Below are positions 42,742 through 54,458 of a stretch of 64,000 nt of DNA, piece after piece (within the stretch, counting starts at the first letter, position 1; each line of letters opens with the position of its first letter). The notes under the pieces are model-generated. The model was not told where the DNA came from. It saw only the letters and a program-made list of their open reading frames with translations, and ran no database searches. The translations under genes were made by a program, and so were the position numbers. The stretch spans positions 188,152,907-188,216,906 of the forward strand of contig NC_057796.1 in the NCBI RefSeq assembly GCF_018294505.1, in the 5' to 3' direction. The DNA comes from Triticum aestivum (lineage: Eukaryota; Streptophyta; Magnoliopsida; Poales; Poaceae).

Positions 42742-44419
42742 TGATGTCTACTACAAAACCTTCTTCTTGTAGACGTTGTTGGGCAGAGGTTTGTAGGACA
42801 GTAGCAAATTTCCCTCAAGTGGATGACCTAAGGTTTATCAATTCATGGGAGGCGTAGGATGAAGATGGTCTCTCTCAAACAACCCTGCAACCAAATAACA
42901 AAGAGTCTATTGTGTCCCCAACACACCCAATACAATGGTATATTGTATAGGTGTACTAGTTCGGCGAAGAGATGGTGATACAAGTGCAATATGGATGGTA
43001 GATATAGGTTTTCGTAATATGAAAATATGAAAATAGCAAGGTAACTAGTGATAAAACTGAGCGAAAACGGTATTGCAATGCGTTGAAACAAGGCCTAGGG
43101 TTCATACTTTCACTAGTGCAAGTTCTCTCAAAAATAATAACATAATTGGATCATATAACAATCCCTAAACATGCAACAAAGAGTCACTCCAAAGTCACTA
43201 ATGGCGGAGAACAAACGAAGAGATTATTGTAGGGTACGAAACCACCTCAAAGTTATCCTTTCTGATTGATCTATTCAAGAGTCCATAGTAAAATAACACG
43301 AAGCTATTCTTTCCGTTCTATCTATCCTAGAGTTCGTACTAGAATAACACCTTAAGACACAAATCAACCAAAACCCTAATGTCGCCTAGATACTCAATGT
43401 CACCTCAAGTATCCGTGGGTATGATTATACGATATGCATCACACAATCTCAGATTCATTTATTCAACCAACACAAAGAACTTCAGAGAGTGCCCCAAAGT
43501 TTCTACCGGAGAGTCAAGACGAAAACATGTGCCAGCCCCTATGCATAAGTTCACAAGGTCACTGAACCCACAAGTTGATCACCAAAACATACATCAAGTA
43601 GATCACGTGAATATCCCATTGTCACCACAAATAAGCACATGCAAGACATGCATCAAGTGTTCTCAAATCCTTAAAGACTCAATCCGATAAGATAACTTTG
43701 AAGGGAAAACTCAATCCATTACAAGAGAGTAGAGGGGGAGAAACATCATAAGATCCAACTATAATAGCAAAGCCCATGATACATCAAGATCGTGCCAAAT
43801 AAAGAAAACGAGAGAGAGAGAGATCGAACACATAGCTACTGTACATACCCTCAGCGCCGAGGGTGAACTACTCCCTCCTCGTCATGGAGAGCACCGAGAT
43901 GATGAAGATGGCCACCGGTGAGGGATCCCCCCTCCGGCAGGGTGCCGGAACAGGGTCCCGATTGATTTTTGGTGGCTACAGAGGCTTGCGGCGGCGGAAC
44001 TCCCGATCTAGGTTATGTTCTGGAAGTTTGGGTATATATAAGAGGTGTTGGCGTCGGGAACAAGTCATTGGGGTCTCCGAGGCGGCCACGAGGTAGGAGG
44101 CGCGCCCAGGGGGGTAGGCCGTGCCCCCACCCTCGTGGGTGCCTCGGGACTCTTCTGGCCCATCTCCGATAATCCGTGGGCTTCTTCTGGTCCAAAAATA
44201 ATCTCCATGAAATTTCAGGTCAATTGGACTCCATTTGGTTTTCCTTTTCTGTGATACTCAAAAAACAAGGAAAAAACAGAAACTAGCACTGGGCTCTAGG
44301 TTAATAGGTTAGTCCAAAAAATCATATAAAATAGCATATAAATGCATATAAAACATCCTAGATGGATTATATAATAGCATGGAACAATCAAAAATTATAG
44401 ATACGTTGGAGACGTATCA
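42742..44419 (-). repeat. E 3' LTR (1678 bp)
   Basis: On the minus strand it begins TGATACGTCTCCAACGTATC and ends GTAGACATCA. A TATA box (minus CTTATATATACC) is at about 44031-44042 and the GC-rich dyad at 44081-44150. The first 50-60 bp match the start of the D LTR; the remainder differs. Confidence 0.9.
44081..44150. repeat. GC-rich dyad in E LTR
   Basis: GCCACGAGGTAGGAGGCGCG faces GCCGTGCCCCCACCCTCGTG, the same arrangement as in F1 and D LTRs, immediately upstream of the TATA box on the minus strand. Confidence 0.65.
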
Positions 44420-47400
44420 AGCATCCCCAAGCTTAATTCCTGCTCGTCCTCGAGTAGGTAAATGATAAAAACAGAATTTTTGATGTGGAATGCTACCTAA
44501 CATATTTATCAATGTAATCTTCTTTATTGTGGCAAGAGTATTCAGATCCATAAGATTAAAGACAAAATTTAATATTGACATCAGAATAATGATACTTCAA
44601 TCATACTAACTAAGCAATTATGTATTCTCAAAATAACATGGCCAAAGAAAGCTCATCCCTACAAAATCATATAGTTTGGCTATGCTTCATTTTCGTCACA
44701 CAAAATGCTCTCATCATACACAACCCCGATGACAAGCCAAGCAATTGTTTCATACTTTAGTATTCTCAAACTTTTTCAACTTTCACACAATATATGAGCG
44801 CGAGCCATGGACATAGCACTATGGGTGGAATAGAATACGATGATGGAGGTTGTGTGGAGAAGACAAAAAAGGATAAAGTCTCACATTGACGCGGCTAATC
44901 AATGGGCTATGGAGATTCCCATCAATTGCTGTCAATGTGAGGAGTAGGGATTGCCATGCAACAGATGCACTAGAGCTATAAATGTATGAAAGCTCAACAA
45001 AAGAAACTAAGTGGGTGTGCATCCAACTTGCTTGCTCATGAAGACCTAGGGCATTTGAGGAAGCCCATTGTTGGAATATACAAGCCAAGTTCTATAATGA
45101 AAAATTCCCACTAGTATATGAAAGAGATAATATAAGAAACTCTCTATCATGAAGATCATGGTGCTACTTTGAAGCACAAGTGTGGAAAAAGGATAGTAGC
45201 ATTGTCCCTTCTGGCCCTTTCTTTTTATTTGGCCTCTCTTTTTTTCCGGCCTTTCTTTTTTTGGCGTTTCCCTTTTTTCGGGACAATGCTCTAATAATGA
45301 TGATCATCACACTTCTATTTACAACTCAAGGATTACAACTCAATACTAGAACAAAGTATGACTCTATATGAGTGCCTCCGGCGGTGTACCGGGATGGGCA
45401 ATGAATCAAGAGTGATATGTATGAAAAATTATGCATGATGGCCTTGCCACAAATACGATGTCAACTACATGATCATGCAAGGCAATATGACAATGATGAA
45501 GCGTGTCATAATAAACGGAACGGTGGAAAGTTGCATGGCAATATATCTCGGAATGGCTATGGAAATGCCATAATATGTAGGTATGGTGGCTGTTTTGTGG
45601 AAGATATAAGGAGGTTTATGTGTGATAGAGCGTATCATATCATGGGGTTTGGATGCACCGGCGAAGTTTGCACCAACTCTCAAGGTGAGAAAGGGCAATG
45701 CACGGTACCGAAGAGGCTAGCAATGATGGAAAGGTGAGAGTGCGTATAATCCATGGACTCAACATTAGTCATAAAGAACTCACATACTTATTGCAAAAAT
45801 CTACAAGTCATCAAAACCAAGCACTACGCGCATGCTCCTAGGGGGATAGATTGGTAGGAAAAGACCATCGCTCGTCCCCGACCGCTCATAAGGAAAGCAA
45901 TCAAAGAACACTTCATGCTTCAAATGTGTTACACAACGGTTACCATACGTGCATGCTACGGGACTTGCAAACCTCAACCCAAGTATTTCTCAATTTCACA
46001 ATTACTCAACTAGCATGACTCTAATATTACCATCTTCATATCTCAAAACAATCATCAAGTATCAAACTTCTCATAGTATTCAATGCACTCTATATGGAAG
46101 TTTTTATTATACCCATCTTGGATGTCTATCATGTTAGGACTAATTTATAGCCAAAGCAAATTACGATGCTGTTCTACAAGACTCTCAAAATAATATAAGT
46201 GAAGAATGAGAGATCAATAATTTCTATAAAATAAAACCACCACTGTGCTCTAAAAAGATATAAGTGAAGCACTAGAGCAAACGACAAACTACTCCAAAAG
46301 ATATAAGTGAAGATCAATGAGTAGTCCAATAATTATGCAACTATGTGAAGAATCTCTAACATTTAAGAATTTCAGATCTTGTTATTTTATTCAAAAAGCA
46401 AGCAAAACAAAATAAAATGAAATGAAACTCCAAGCAAAACAGATATCATGTGGTGAATAAAAATATAGCTCTAAGTAAAGTTACCGATGAACGAAGACGA
46501 AAGAGGGGATGCCATCCGGGGCACCCCCAAGCTTAGGATCTTGGTTTTCCTTGAATACTACCTTGGGGTGCCTTGGGCATCCCCAAGCTTAGGCTCTTGC
46601 TACTCCTTATTCCATAGTCCATCGAATCTTTACCCAAAACGTGAAAACTTCACAACACAAAACTTAACAGAAAACTCGAAGCTCCGTTAGTATAAGAAAA
46701 TAAATCACCACTTAGGTTCTGTTGTGAACTCATTCTAAATTAATATTGATGTAATATCTACTGTATTCCAACTTCTCTATGGTTCATACCCTCCGATACT
46801 ACTCATAGATTCATCAAAATAAGCAAACAACACATAGAAAACAGAATCTGTCAAAAACAGAACAGTCTGTAGCAATCTGATTTATTCGAATACTTCTGGA
46901 GCTCCAAAAATTCTGAAAAAATAGGACAACTTGGATAATTTGTATATTGATCTTCTGCAAAACTAATTAGCATTTTATCACGTTCTGGTGAATTTTAACA
47001 ATTATTTCCGTGAGCATAAAGTTTCTGTCTTTTTCAGCAAGATCAAACAACTATCACCCAAGAAGATCCTATTGGTTCTACTTGGCACAAACACTAAATA
47101 AAACATAAAACCACATCTAACCAGAGGCTAGATAGATTATTTATTACTAAAAAGAGCAAAAGCAAAGGATAAAAATAAAATTGGGTTGCCTCCCAACAAG
47201 CGCTACTGTTTAATGCCCCTAGCTAGGCATGATGATTTCAATGATGCTCACATAAAAGATAAGAATTGAAACATAAAGAGTGCATCATGAAGAATATGAC
47301 TAGCACATTTAAGTCTAACCCACTTCCTATGCATAGGGATTTTGTGAGCAAACAACTTATGGGAACAATAATCAACTAGCATAGGAAGGCAAAACAAGCA

Positions 47401-47532
47401 TAACTTTAAAACTTTAAGCACATAGAGAGGAAACTTGATATTATTGCAATTCCTACAAGCATATGTTCCTCCCTCATAATAATTTTCAGTAGTCAACAAT
47501 ATAACTATCACATAAAGCATTCTTTTCATGAT
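44420..47532 (-). other. E interior, non-coding
   Basis: AT-rich sequence whose 3' half (for example 45420-45740) is homologous, inverted, to the D interior (53150-53460). The segment next to the LTR, AGCATCCCCAAGCTTAATTC, is the complement of the polypurine tract. No gene supported. Confidence 0.7.
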
Positions 47533-48054
47533 CTACAAGCATAGAAATTTTATTACTCTCCACATAAGCAAAATTCTTCTCATTCGAAATAGTGGGAGTA
47601 TCATAAGATACTCGAATGGTATAAATTGTTTCCACATTAAAAGAGTAATGTTCAAAAAAGGGTAATCATAATCATGACAAGTTTTAATATAATCATCACT
47701 ACTTTTTATATCATAAGTGTCATCACAATAATCATCATAAGTAGCAACTTTGTTCTCATAATCAATTGGAACCTCTTCCGAAATAGTGGATTCATCACTA
47801 AATAAAGTCATGACCTCTCCAAATCCACTTTCATAATTATCACAATAAGATTCAACACCCTCCAAAATAGTGGGATCATTACTTCCTAAAGTTGACACTC
47901 CTCCGGACCCACTTTCATCAATATAACCATCATTAATAGGAGGCATGCTACCATCATAATAAATTTGCATATCAAAACTGGGGATATTAAACATATCATC
48001 TTCATAAATCATAGCATCCCCAAGCTTGGGACAATCATTAATAGCATGGAACAA
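47533..48054 (-). CDS. Acidic ORF in element E (up to 173 aa, unknown)
   Basis: On the minus strand from 48054 the frame reads NDCPKLGDAMIYEDDMFNIP, then a run rich in Asp, Glu, Tyr and Ser (SDESTISEEVPIDYENKVAT, YDDYCDDTYDIKSSDDYIK) and ends with a more hydrophobic segment and a stop at 47533. It has no zinc finger, membrane span or enzyme motif. It follows directly on the 5' LTR remnant, and its first codons overlap an AAGCTTGGGGATGC stretch that also serves as polypurine tract in this family. It may be an internal remnant of a longer ORF whose start was deleted. Function unknown. Confidence 0.4.
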   Translation of the reverse strand: MFHAINDCPKLGDAMIYEDDMFNIPSFDMQIYYDGSMPPINDGYIDESGSGGVSTLGSNDPTILEGVESYCDNYESGFGEVMTLFSDESTISEEVPIDYENKVATYDDYCDDTYDIKSSDDYIKTCHDYDYPFLNITLLMWKQFIPFEYLMILPLFRMRRILLMWRVIKFLCL

Positions 48055-48161
48055 TCATATAAAACATATAAAATAGCATATAAATGCATATAAAACATCC
48101 TAGATGGATAATATAATAGCATGGAACAATAAAAAATTATAGATACGTTGCAGACGTATCA

Positions 48162-48421
48162 GACGTCATGTCACACGCACAACTGGGTGACGGCAACCTT
48201 CTGATCGTGCCCGCATGACCCATGGTGTACTCGAGGTCGAAGCCAACCACTCAGTACTTGTCCTCGGCAAGGAACTGCTCCATAGTTTGGATGGAGGTCT
48301 CCACCAAGATCGGATCGTTCGTGTACACCACTGAGAGGGCCTTCCCCCTCGAGTGGGTGTCCACTACGTGATGCGTGGTGAATTGCCCGTCGTTGTCGTC
48401 GTCGGCCGCTGGGAGCGCCAT
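48162..48421 (-). pseudogene. 3'-5' exonuclease-like gene, 5' part, CACTA copy 2
   Basis: From ATG 48421 the minus strand reads MALPAADDDNDGQFTTHHVV, then RGKALSVVYTNDPILVETSI and FLAEDKY, a TGA (48251-48253), and VVGFDLEYTMGHAG. FDLEY is Exo I with both Asp and Glu present, unlike copy 1 where Glu is Val. A one-base loss just after HAG shifts the frame before the end. The TGA is at the same place as in copy 1. The gene continues, beyond element E, at 42741. Confidence 0.75.
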
Positions 48422-49284
48422 TGGAACTGTTGGATGTCCTCTCTGTATGTGTCGTCGTGGGTGTGTTTATTGTGTCGTGTGACACGAGAGATATAAGGTA
48501 AATGGCCGCGGTAATAAATGGGGGCCAGGCAGCCTGGATTCTCGGCACGTTCGCATGGCAGTTTTTGCAGCTCGTAACTGCATCGTCGCGCCGCGCCCGG
48601 TGCAACCGCATGCACACGAATGTGCGTGATCGTGCGCTGGCCCCAAACACTAGCAGCGCGCGTGGAGGGACGAGGGCAGAGCACCCGGAGGGACGCGAGA
48701 GCAGAGCGCGCGCGGCGGGACGCGAGCAGAGCGCGCCGCGGCCGGCTGAACCGCAAGCAACCACACGCATAGAGCAGTTGAACACGCAGGAAATGGTCTC
48801 CTACAAGGCGGCAGACAGTTGCGTAGCTGCGTAGAGAGCGGCCGTGTGCTACCACCTCCGTCTAGTCTATAGTCCCCTTTATATTCTGTGTCATACTTTG
48901 CCCTCAAATTTAACCAAAAAAATGTTAATGCATGCTATAAAAATTATATAATTGGAAACTATGTTCAAATACGAATCCAACTATATAATCTTTGGTGACA
49001 TGCATTCGTATTTTATTAGTTAAATCATACTTATAAACGGGGACGGGGGTATAGTAGGTAATTAAATTGCAAACGTTTTTTTATTAACCGTATGTCTACA
49101 TGGCCATTCGTCCTCCTCTCGCACGTCTTGTCACCCTGCTGCCGCAGACGGCTTACAGCGCAAGCTTGCGCAACGCGTGGGAGCGTTCTTTTGGCCAAAC
49201 GATGGCTCGAAGTGGCGCCAATGAATCGTCGGTGAGCCCGTTCCCGCGCAACCTCGCAGGTTCCTGCGCAAGCTTCCCGCCCGA
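48422..49284. other. CACTA copy 2 spacer
   Basis: This matches copy 1 from 19560 to 20776, without the 340-bp insertion seen there. Promoter region of the exonuclease-like gene; no other gene supported. It ends in CCCGA, the target of element D. Confidence 0.6.
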
Positions 49285-50856
49285 TGATACGTCTCCAACG
49301 TATCTATAATTTTTGATTGTTCCATGCTATTATATTATCTATTTTGGATGTTTAATGGGCTTTATTATACACTTTTATATTATTTTTGGGACTAACCTAC
49401 TAACCCAAGGCCCAGTGCAAGTTGCTGTTTTTTTGCCTATTTCAGTGTTTCGCGGAAAAGGAATATCAAACGGAATCCAAACGGAATGAAACCTTCGGGA
49501 GAGTGATTTTTGGAACAAACGTGATCCAGAGGACTTGGAGTGACCGTCAAGAAAGAAGCGAGGCGGCCACGAGGCAAGGAGGCGCGCCTGCCCCCCTGGG
49601 CGCGCGCCCACCCCCGTGGGCCCCTCGCAGCTCCACAGACCTACTTCTTCCTCCTATATATACCCATATACCCCGAAACCATCCAGGAGCACCACGAAAC
49701 CCTATTTCCACCACCGCAACCTTCTGTACCCGTGAGATCCCATCTTGGGGCCTTTTCCGGTGCTCCGCCGGAGATGGAATCGAGCACAGAGGGCTTCTAC
49801 ATCAACACCTTAGCCTCTTCGATGATGTGTGAGTAGTTTACCTCAGACCGTCGGGTCCATAGTTATTAGCTAGATGGCTTCTTCTCTCTCTTTGGATCTC
49901 AATACAAAGTTCTCATCGATCTTCTTGGAGATCTATTCGATGTAACTCTTTTTGCGGTGTGTTTGTCAAGATCCGATGAATTGTGGGTTTATGATCAAGA
50001 TTATCTATGAACAATATTTGAATCTCCCATGAATTCTTTTATGTATGATTGGTCATCTTTGCAAGTCTCTTTGAATTATCAGTTTGGTTTGGCCTACTAG
50101 ATTGATCTTTCTTGCAATGGGAGAAGTGCTTAGCCTTGGGTTCAATCATGCGGCAGTGACAGAAGGGGAAACGACACGTATTGTATTGTTGCCATCGAGG
50201 ATAAAAAGATGGGTTTTATATCATATTGCTTGAGTTTATCCCTCTACATCATGTCATCTTGCCTAATGTGTTACTCTGTTCTTATGAACTTAATACTCTA
50301 GATGCATGCTGGATAGCGGTCGATGTGTGGAGTAATAGTAGTAGATGCAGAATCGTTTGGTCTACTTGTCGCGGACGTGATGCCTATATACATGATCATG
50401 CCTAGATATTCTCATAACTATGCACTATTCTATCAATTGCTCGAAAGTAATTTGTTCACCCACCGTAATACTTATGCTATCTTGAGAGAAGCCACTAGTG
50501 AAACCTATGGCCCTCGGATCTATTCTCCATCATATTAATCTCCCGTCTACTAGCTATTTCTGTCGCCGTTTATTTTGCAATCTTTACTTTTTATCCTTAT
50601 CATAAAAATACCAAAAATATTATCTTATCATCTCTATCAGATCTCACTTTTGCAAGTGGGCATGAAGGGATTGACAACCCCTTTATCGCGTTGGTTGCAA
50701 GGTTCTTATTTGTTTGTGTGGGTACGAGGGACTTGCGTGTGGCCTCCTACTGGATTGATACCTTGGTTCTCAAAAACTGAGGGAAATACTTACGCTACTC
50801 TGCTCCATCACCCTTTCCTCTTCAAGGGGAAACCAACGCATGCTCAAGAGGTAGCA
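49285..50856 (+). repeat. D 5' LTR (1572 bp)
   Basis: It starts TGATACGTCTCCAACGTATC (its first 20 bases contain an inverted repeat GATACGT/ACGTATC) and ends CAAGAGGTAGCA. TATATATA at 49655-49662 is the likely TATA box, about 30 bp after the GC-rich dyad at 49561-49630. Confidence 0.95.
49561..49630. repeat. GC-rich dyad in D 5' LTR
   Basis: GCCACGAGGCAAGGAGGCGC faces GGGCGCGCGCCCACCCCCGT. A copy lies in the 3' LTR at 54735-54800. Confidence 0.65.
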
Positions 50857-50867
50857 AGAAGGATTTC

Positions 50868-50885
50868 TGGTGCCGTTGCCGGGGA
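50868..50885 (+). other. D primer-binding site (tRNA-Asp-like)
   Basis: TGGTGCCGTTGCCGGGGA, one base different from the F1 site (TGGCGCC). It lies 11 bp after the LTR end, as in F1. Confidence 0.85.
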
Positions 50886-51138
50886 GTCTATGCACAAGTC
50901 AAGACATACCAAGTACCCATCACAAACTCTTATCCCTCGCATTACATTATTTGCCATTTGCCTCTCGTTTTCCTCTCCCCCACTTCACCCTTGCCGTTTT
51001 ATTCGCCCTCTCTTTCTGTTCGCCTCTTTCCCATTGTTTTCCTTGTGCCATGGCCAATCAAAAAGGGCTAAGGGTTCTCTCCAGGGTTTTACTCTGGATA
51101 GTCCCTCTGTCCTCTCTAAGCTCATAAATAATTATGCT

Positions 51139-51642
51139 ATGGAAAGACCTACCGGGGTTATCAATGAGGGTTTGAATAATTTCGATGAAGATGATCCCGG
51201 AATTTTTCGTTATTTACTTGATGAGTCTTTGAAAGATGCTTGGGATAGGCTTTTAAGGATTCGAGTTAGCTATGTGCCCCAATACCAAATCGAGATATAC
51301 CTAAAAGGCTTTTATGTTGGGTTGCCCGTTTCATTCAAGCAAGTTTTAGATTCTATTTTTGTAGAGGGTTTTCTTGAAGGGGATCCCGTAGATACCTATG
51401 AAAAGATGAAAACTATATTTGGGCACCCCATGAGTGAGAGAGTTGAATCCACCTCTCTTTTGTGCTTTTATCAAAACGAAATTATCAAAGAGATGAAAGC
51501 TAGCTTAGATGCAAATTTCCGTAGCATGCTTAATCTTTCTTCCACCATTAATGGCCACACGCTTTCTCAAAATAGAAAGATAAATGCTATAGATAAGAAA
51601 TTTTCTCTTTTCTTTCCCAATGCCAAAGATGATAATACCTAG
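51139..51642 (+). CDS. D gag remnant (167 aa)
   Basis: The frame from ATG 51139 begins MERPTGVINEGLNNFDEDDP and contains DESLKDAWDRLLRI, QIEIYLKGFYVGLPVSFKQV, FLEGDPVDTYEKMKTIFG and a C-terminal helical stretch, ending NAKDDNT at 51642. The pattern E-S-x2-A-W-x-R-L...Y-x-G-L matches the second half of the Athila gag core (compare ESIAQAWGRLKSML in F1). An earlier ATG at 51050 (MANQKG) is in another frame; a frameshift near 51068 would join it. The capsid N-terminal part and any zinc knuckle are missing, so it is a shortened Gag, possibly helping packaging by a partner element. Confidence 0.65.
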   Translation: MERPTGVINEGLNNFDEDDPGIFRYLLDESLKDAWDRLLRIRVSYVPQYQIEIYLKGFYVGLPVSFKQVLDSIFVEGFLEGDPVDTYEKMKTIFGHPMSERVESTSLLCFYQNEIIKEMKASLDANFRSMLNLSSTINGHTLSQNRKINAIDKKFSLFFPNAKDDNT

Positions 51643-54440
51643 ATCTATCCTTGCTTTTATGCCTAGCTAGGGGCGTTAAACGATAGCGCTTGTTGGGAGG
51701 CAACCTAATTTTATTTTTGTTTCTTGCTTTTTGGTTCTGTTTAGTAATAAATATTTGATCTATCCTCTGGTTAGATGTGTTTTCATGTTTTAATTAGTGT
51801 TTGTGCCAAGTAAAACCTATAGGATCTTCTTGGATGATAGTTATTTGATCTTGCTGAAAAAATCAGAAACTTTCTTCTCACAAAAACAATTGTTAAAAAT
51901 CACCAGAACGTGATAAAATACTGATTCCAAGCGAAGTAGATCAATAAAAAAATTATCTAGGTCGTCCTATTGTGGTAGAATTTTTGGAGTTCCAGAAGTA
52001 TACGTTTGATCCAGATTACTACAGACTGTTCTGTTTTTGACAGATTCTGTTTTTCGTGTGTTGTTTGCTTATTTTGATGAATCTATGGCTAGTATTGGAG
52101 GTTATGGACCATAGAGAAGTTGGAATACAGTAGGTTTAACACCAATATAAATAAAGAATGAGTTCATTACAGTAACTTAAAGTGGTGGTTTGTTTTCTTT
52201 CGCTAACGGAGCTCATGAGATTTTCTGTTAAGTTTTGTGTTGTGAAGTTTTCAAGTTTTGGGTAATGATTTGATGGATTATGGAACAAGGAGTGGCAAGA
52301 GCCTAAGCTTGGGGATGCCCAAGGCACCTCAAGATAAAATCCAAGGACAACCAAAAGTCTAAGCTAGGGGATGCCCCGGAAGGCATCCCCTCTTTTGTCT
52401 TCGTCCATCGGTAACTTTACTTGGAGCTATATTTTTATTCACCACATGATATGTGTTTTGCTTGGAGCGTCTTGTATGATTTGAGTCTTTGCTTTTTAGT
52501 TCACCACAATCATCCTTGCTGTACACACCTTTTGGGAGAGACGCACATTAATCGGAAATTATTAGAATACTCTATGTGCTTCAGTTATATCTTTTGAGCT
52601 AAACAATTTTGCTCTAGTGCTTCACTTATATCTTTTAGAGCACGGTGGTGGTTTTGTTTTATAGAAATTATTGATCTCTCATGCTTCACTTATATTATTT
52701 TGAGAGTCTTTTAGAACAGCATGGTAATTTGCTTTGGCTATAAAATTAGTCCTAATATGATAGGCATCCAAGATGGATATAATAAAAACTTTCATATAAG
52801 TGGATTGAATACGAAGAGAAGTTTGATACTTGATGATTGTTTTGAGATATGGAGATAGTGATATTAAAGTTGTGCTAGTTGAGTAGTTGTGAATTTGAGA
52901 AATACTTGTGTTGAAGTTTGCAAGTCCCATAGCATGCACGTATGGTAAACATTGTGTAACAAATTTGAAACATAAGGTGTTCTTTGATTGTCATCCTTAT
53001 GAGTGGCGATCGGGGATGAGCGATGGTCTTTTCCTACCAATCTATCACCCTAGGAGCATGCGCGTAGTGCTTGGTTTTTGATGACTTGTAGATTTTTGCA
53101 ATAAGTATGTGAGTTCTTTATGACTAATGTTGAGTCCATGGATTATACGCTCTCACCCTTCCATCATTGCTAGCCTCTTCGGTGCCGTGCATTGCCCTTT
53201 CTCACCTTGAGAGATGGTGCAAACTTCGCCGGTACATCCAGACCCTGTGATACGATACGCTCTATCACACATAAACCTCCTTATATCTTCCTGAAGACAG
53301 CCACCATACCTACCTATTATGGCATTTCCATAGCCATTCTGAGATATATTGCCATGCAACTTTCCACCGTTCCGTTTATTATGACACACTTCATCATTGT
53401 CATACTACCTTGCATGATCATGTAGTTGACATCGTATTTGTGGCAAAGCCACTATGCATATTATTTCATACATGTCACTCTTGATTCATTGCCCATCTCG
53501 GTACACCGCCGGAGGCATTCATATAGAGTCATATTTTGTTCTAGTATCGAGTAGTAATCATTGAGTTGTAAATACATAGAAGTGTGATGATCAGCATTAA
53601 TAGAGCATTGTCCCAAAAAAAAGAAAGGCCAAATAAAAAAGGAAAGGCCCAAAAAAAGAAATAAAAAGGGACAATGCTACTATCCTTTTTCCACACTTGT
53701 GCTTCAAAGTAGCACCATGGTCTTTATGATAGAGAGTCTCTTGTTTTGTCACTTTCATATACTAGTGGGAATTTTTCATTATAGAACTTGGCTTGTATAT
53801 TCGAACAATGGGCTTCCTCAAATGCCATAGGTCTTCGTGAGCAAGCAAGTTGGATGCACAACCACTTAGTTTCTTTTGTTGAGCTTTCATATATTTATAG
53901 CTCTAGTGCATCCGTTGCATGGCAATCCCTACTGCTTGCATTGGCATCAATTGATGGGCATCTCCCTAGCCCGTTGATTAGCCGCGTCAATGTGAGACTT
54001 TCTCCTTTTTGTCTTCTCCACATAACCCCCATCATTATATTCTATTCCACCCATAGTGCTATATCCATGGCTCATGCTCATGTATTCCGTGAAAGTTGAA
54101 AAAAGTTTGAAAATACAAAATTATGAAACAATTGCTTGGCTTGTCATTAGGGTTGTGCATGATGAGAGCATTCTTATGTGACAAAAATGGAGCATGACCA
54201 AATTATATGATTTTGTAGGGATGAACTTTCTTTGGCCATGTTATTTTGAGAAGACATGATTGCGTAGTTAGTATGCTTGAAGTATTATTATTTTTATGTC
54301 AATATTAAACTTTCATCTTGAATCTTTCAGATCTGAACATTCATGCCACAATAAAGAGAATTACATTGAGAATTATGCTAGGTAGCATTCCACATCAAAA
54401 ATTATGTTTTTATCATTTACCTACTCGAGGACGAGCAGGA
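51643..54440 (+). other. D interior, non-coding
   Basis: AT-rich sequence. The part at 53150-53460 matches E at 45420-45740 inverted. No gene supported. Confidence 0.7.
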
Positions 54441-54458
54441 ATTAAGCTTGGGGATGCT
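54441..54458 (+). other. D polypurine tract
   Basis: ATTAAGCTTGGGGATGCT immediately before the TG of the 3' LTR. Confidence 0.8.

Larger units (their letters stand above)
42742..48161 (-). mobile_element. E: non-autonomous Athila-like LTR element with deleted 5' LTR
   Basis: The minus-strand element is flanked by the perfect duplication GACGT (42737-42741, 48162-48166). Its 3' LTR (42742-44419) is complete. At the other end only about 120 bp of the 5' LTR remain (about 48041-48161), beginning TGATACGTCTGCAACGTATC, joined directly to internal sequence, so the rest of the 5' LTR, the primer-binding site and any gag start were deleted. One acidic ORF (47533-48054) and a long AT-rich interior follow. 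No pol domain is present. The 3' interior matches element D. Confidence 0.85.
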
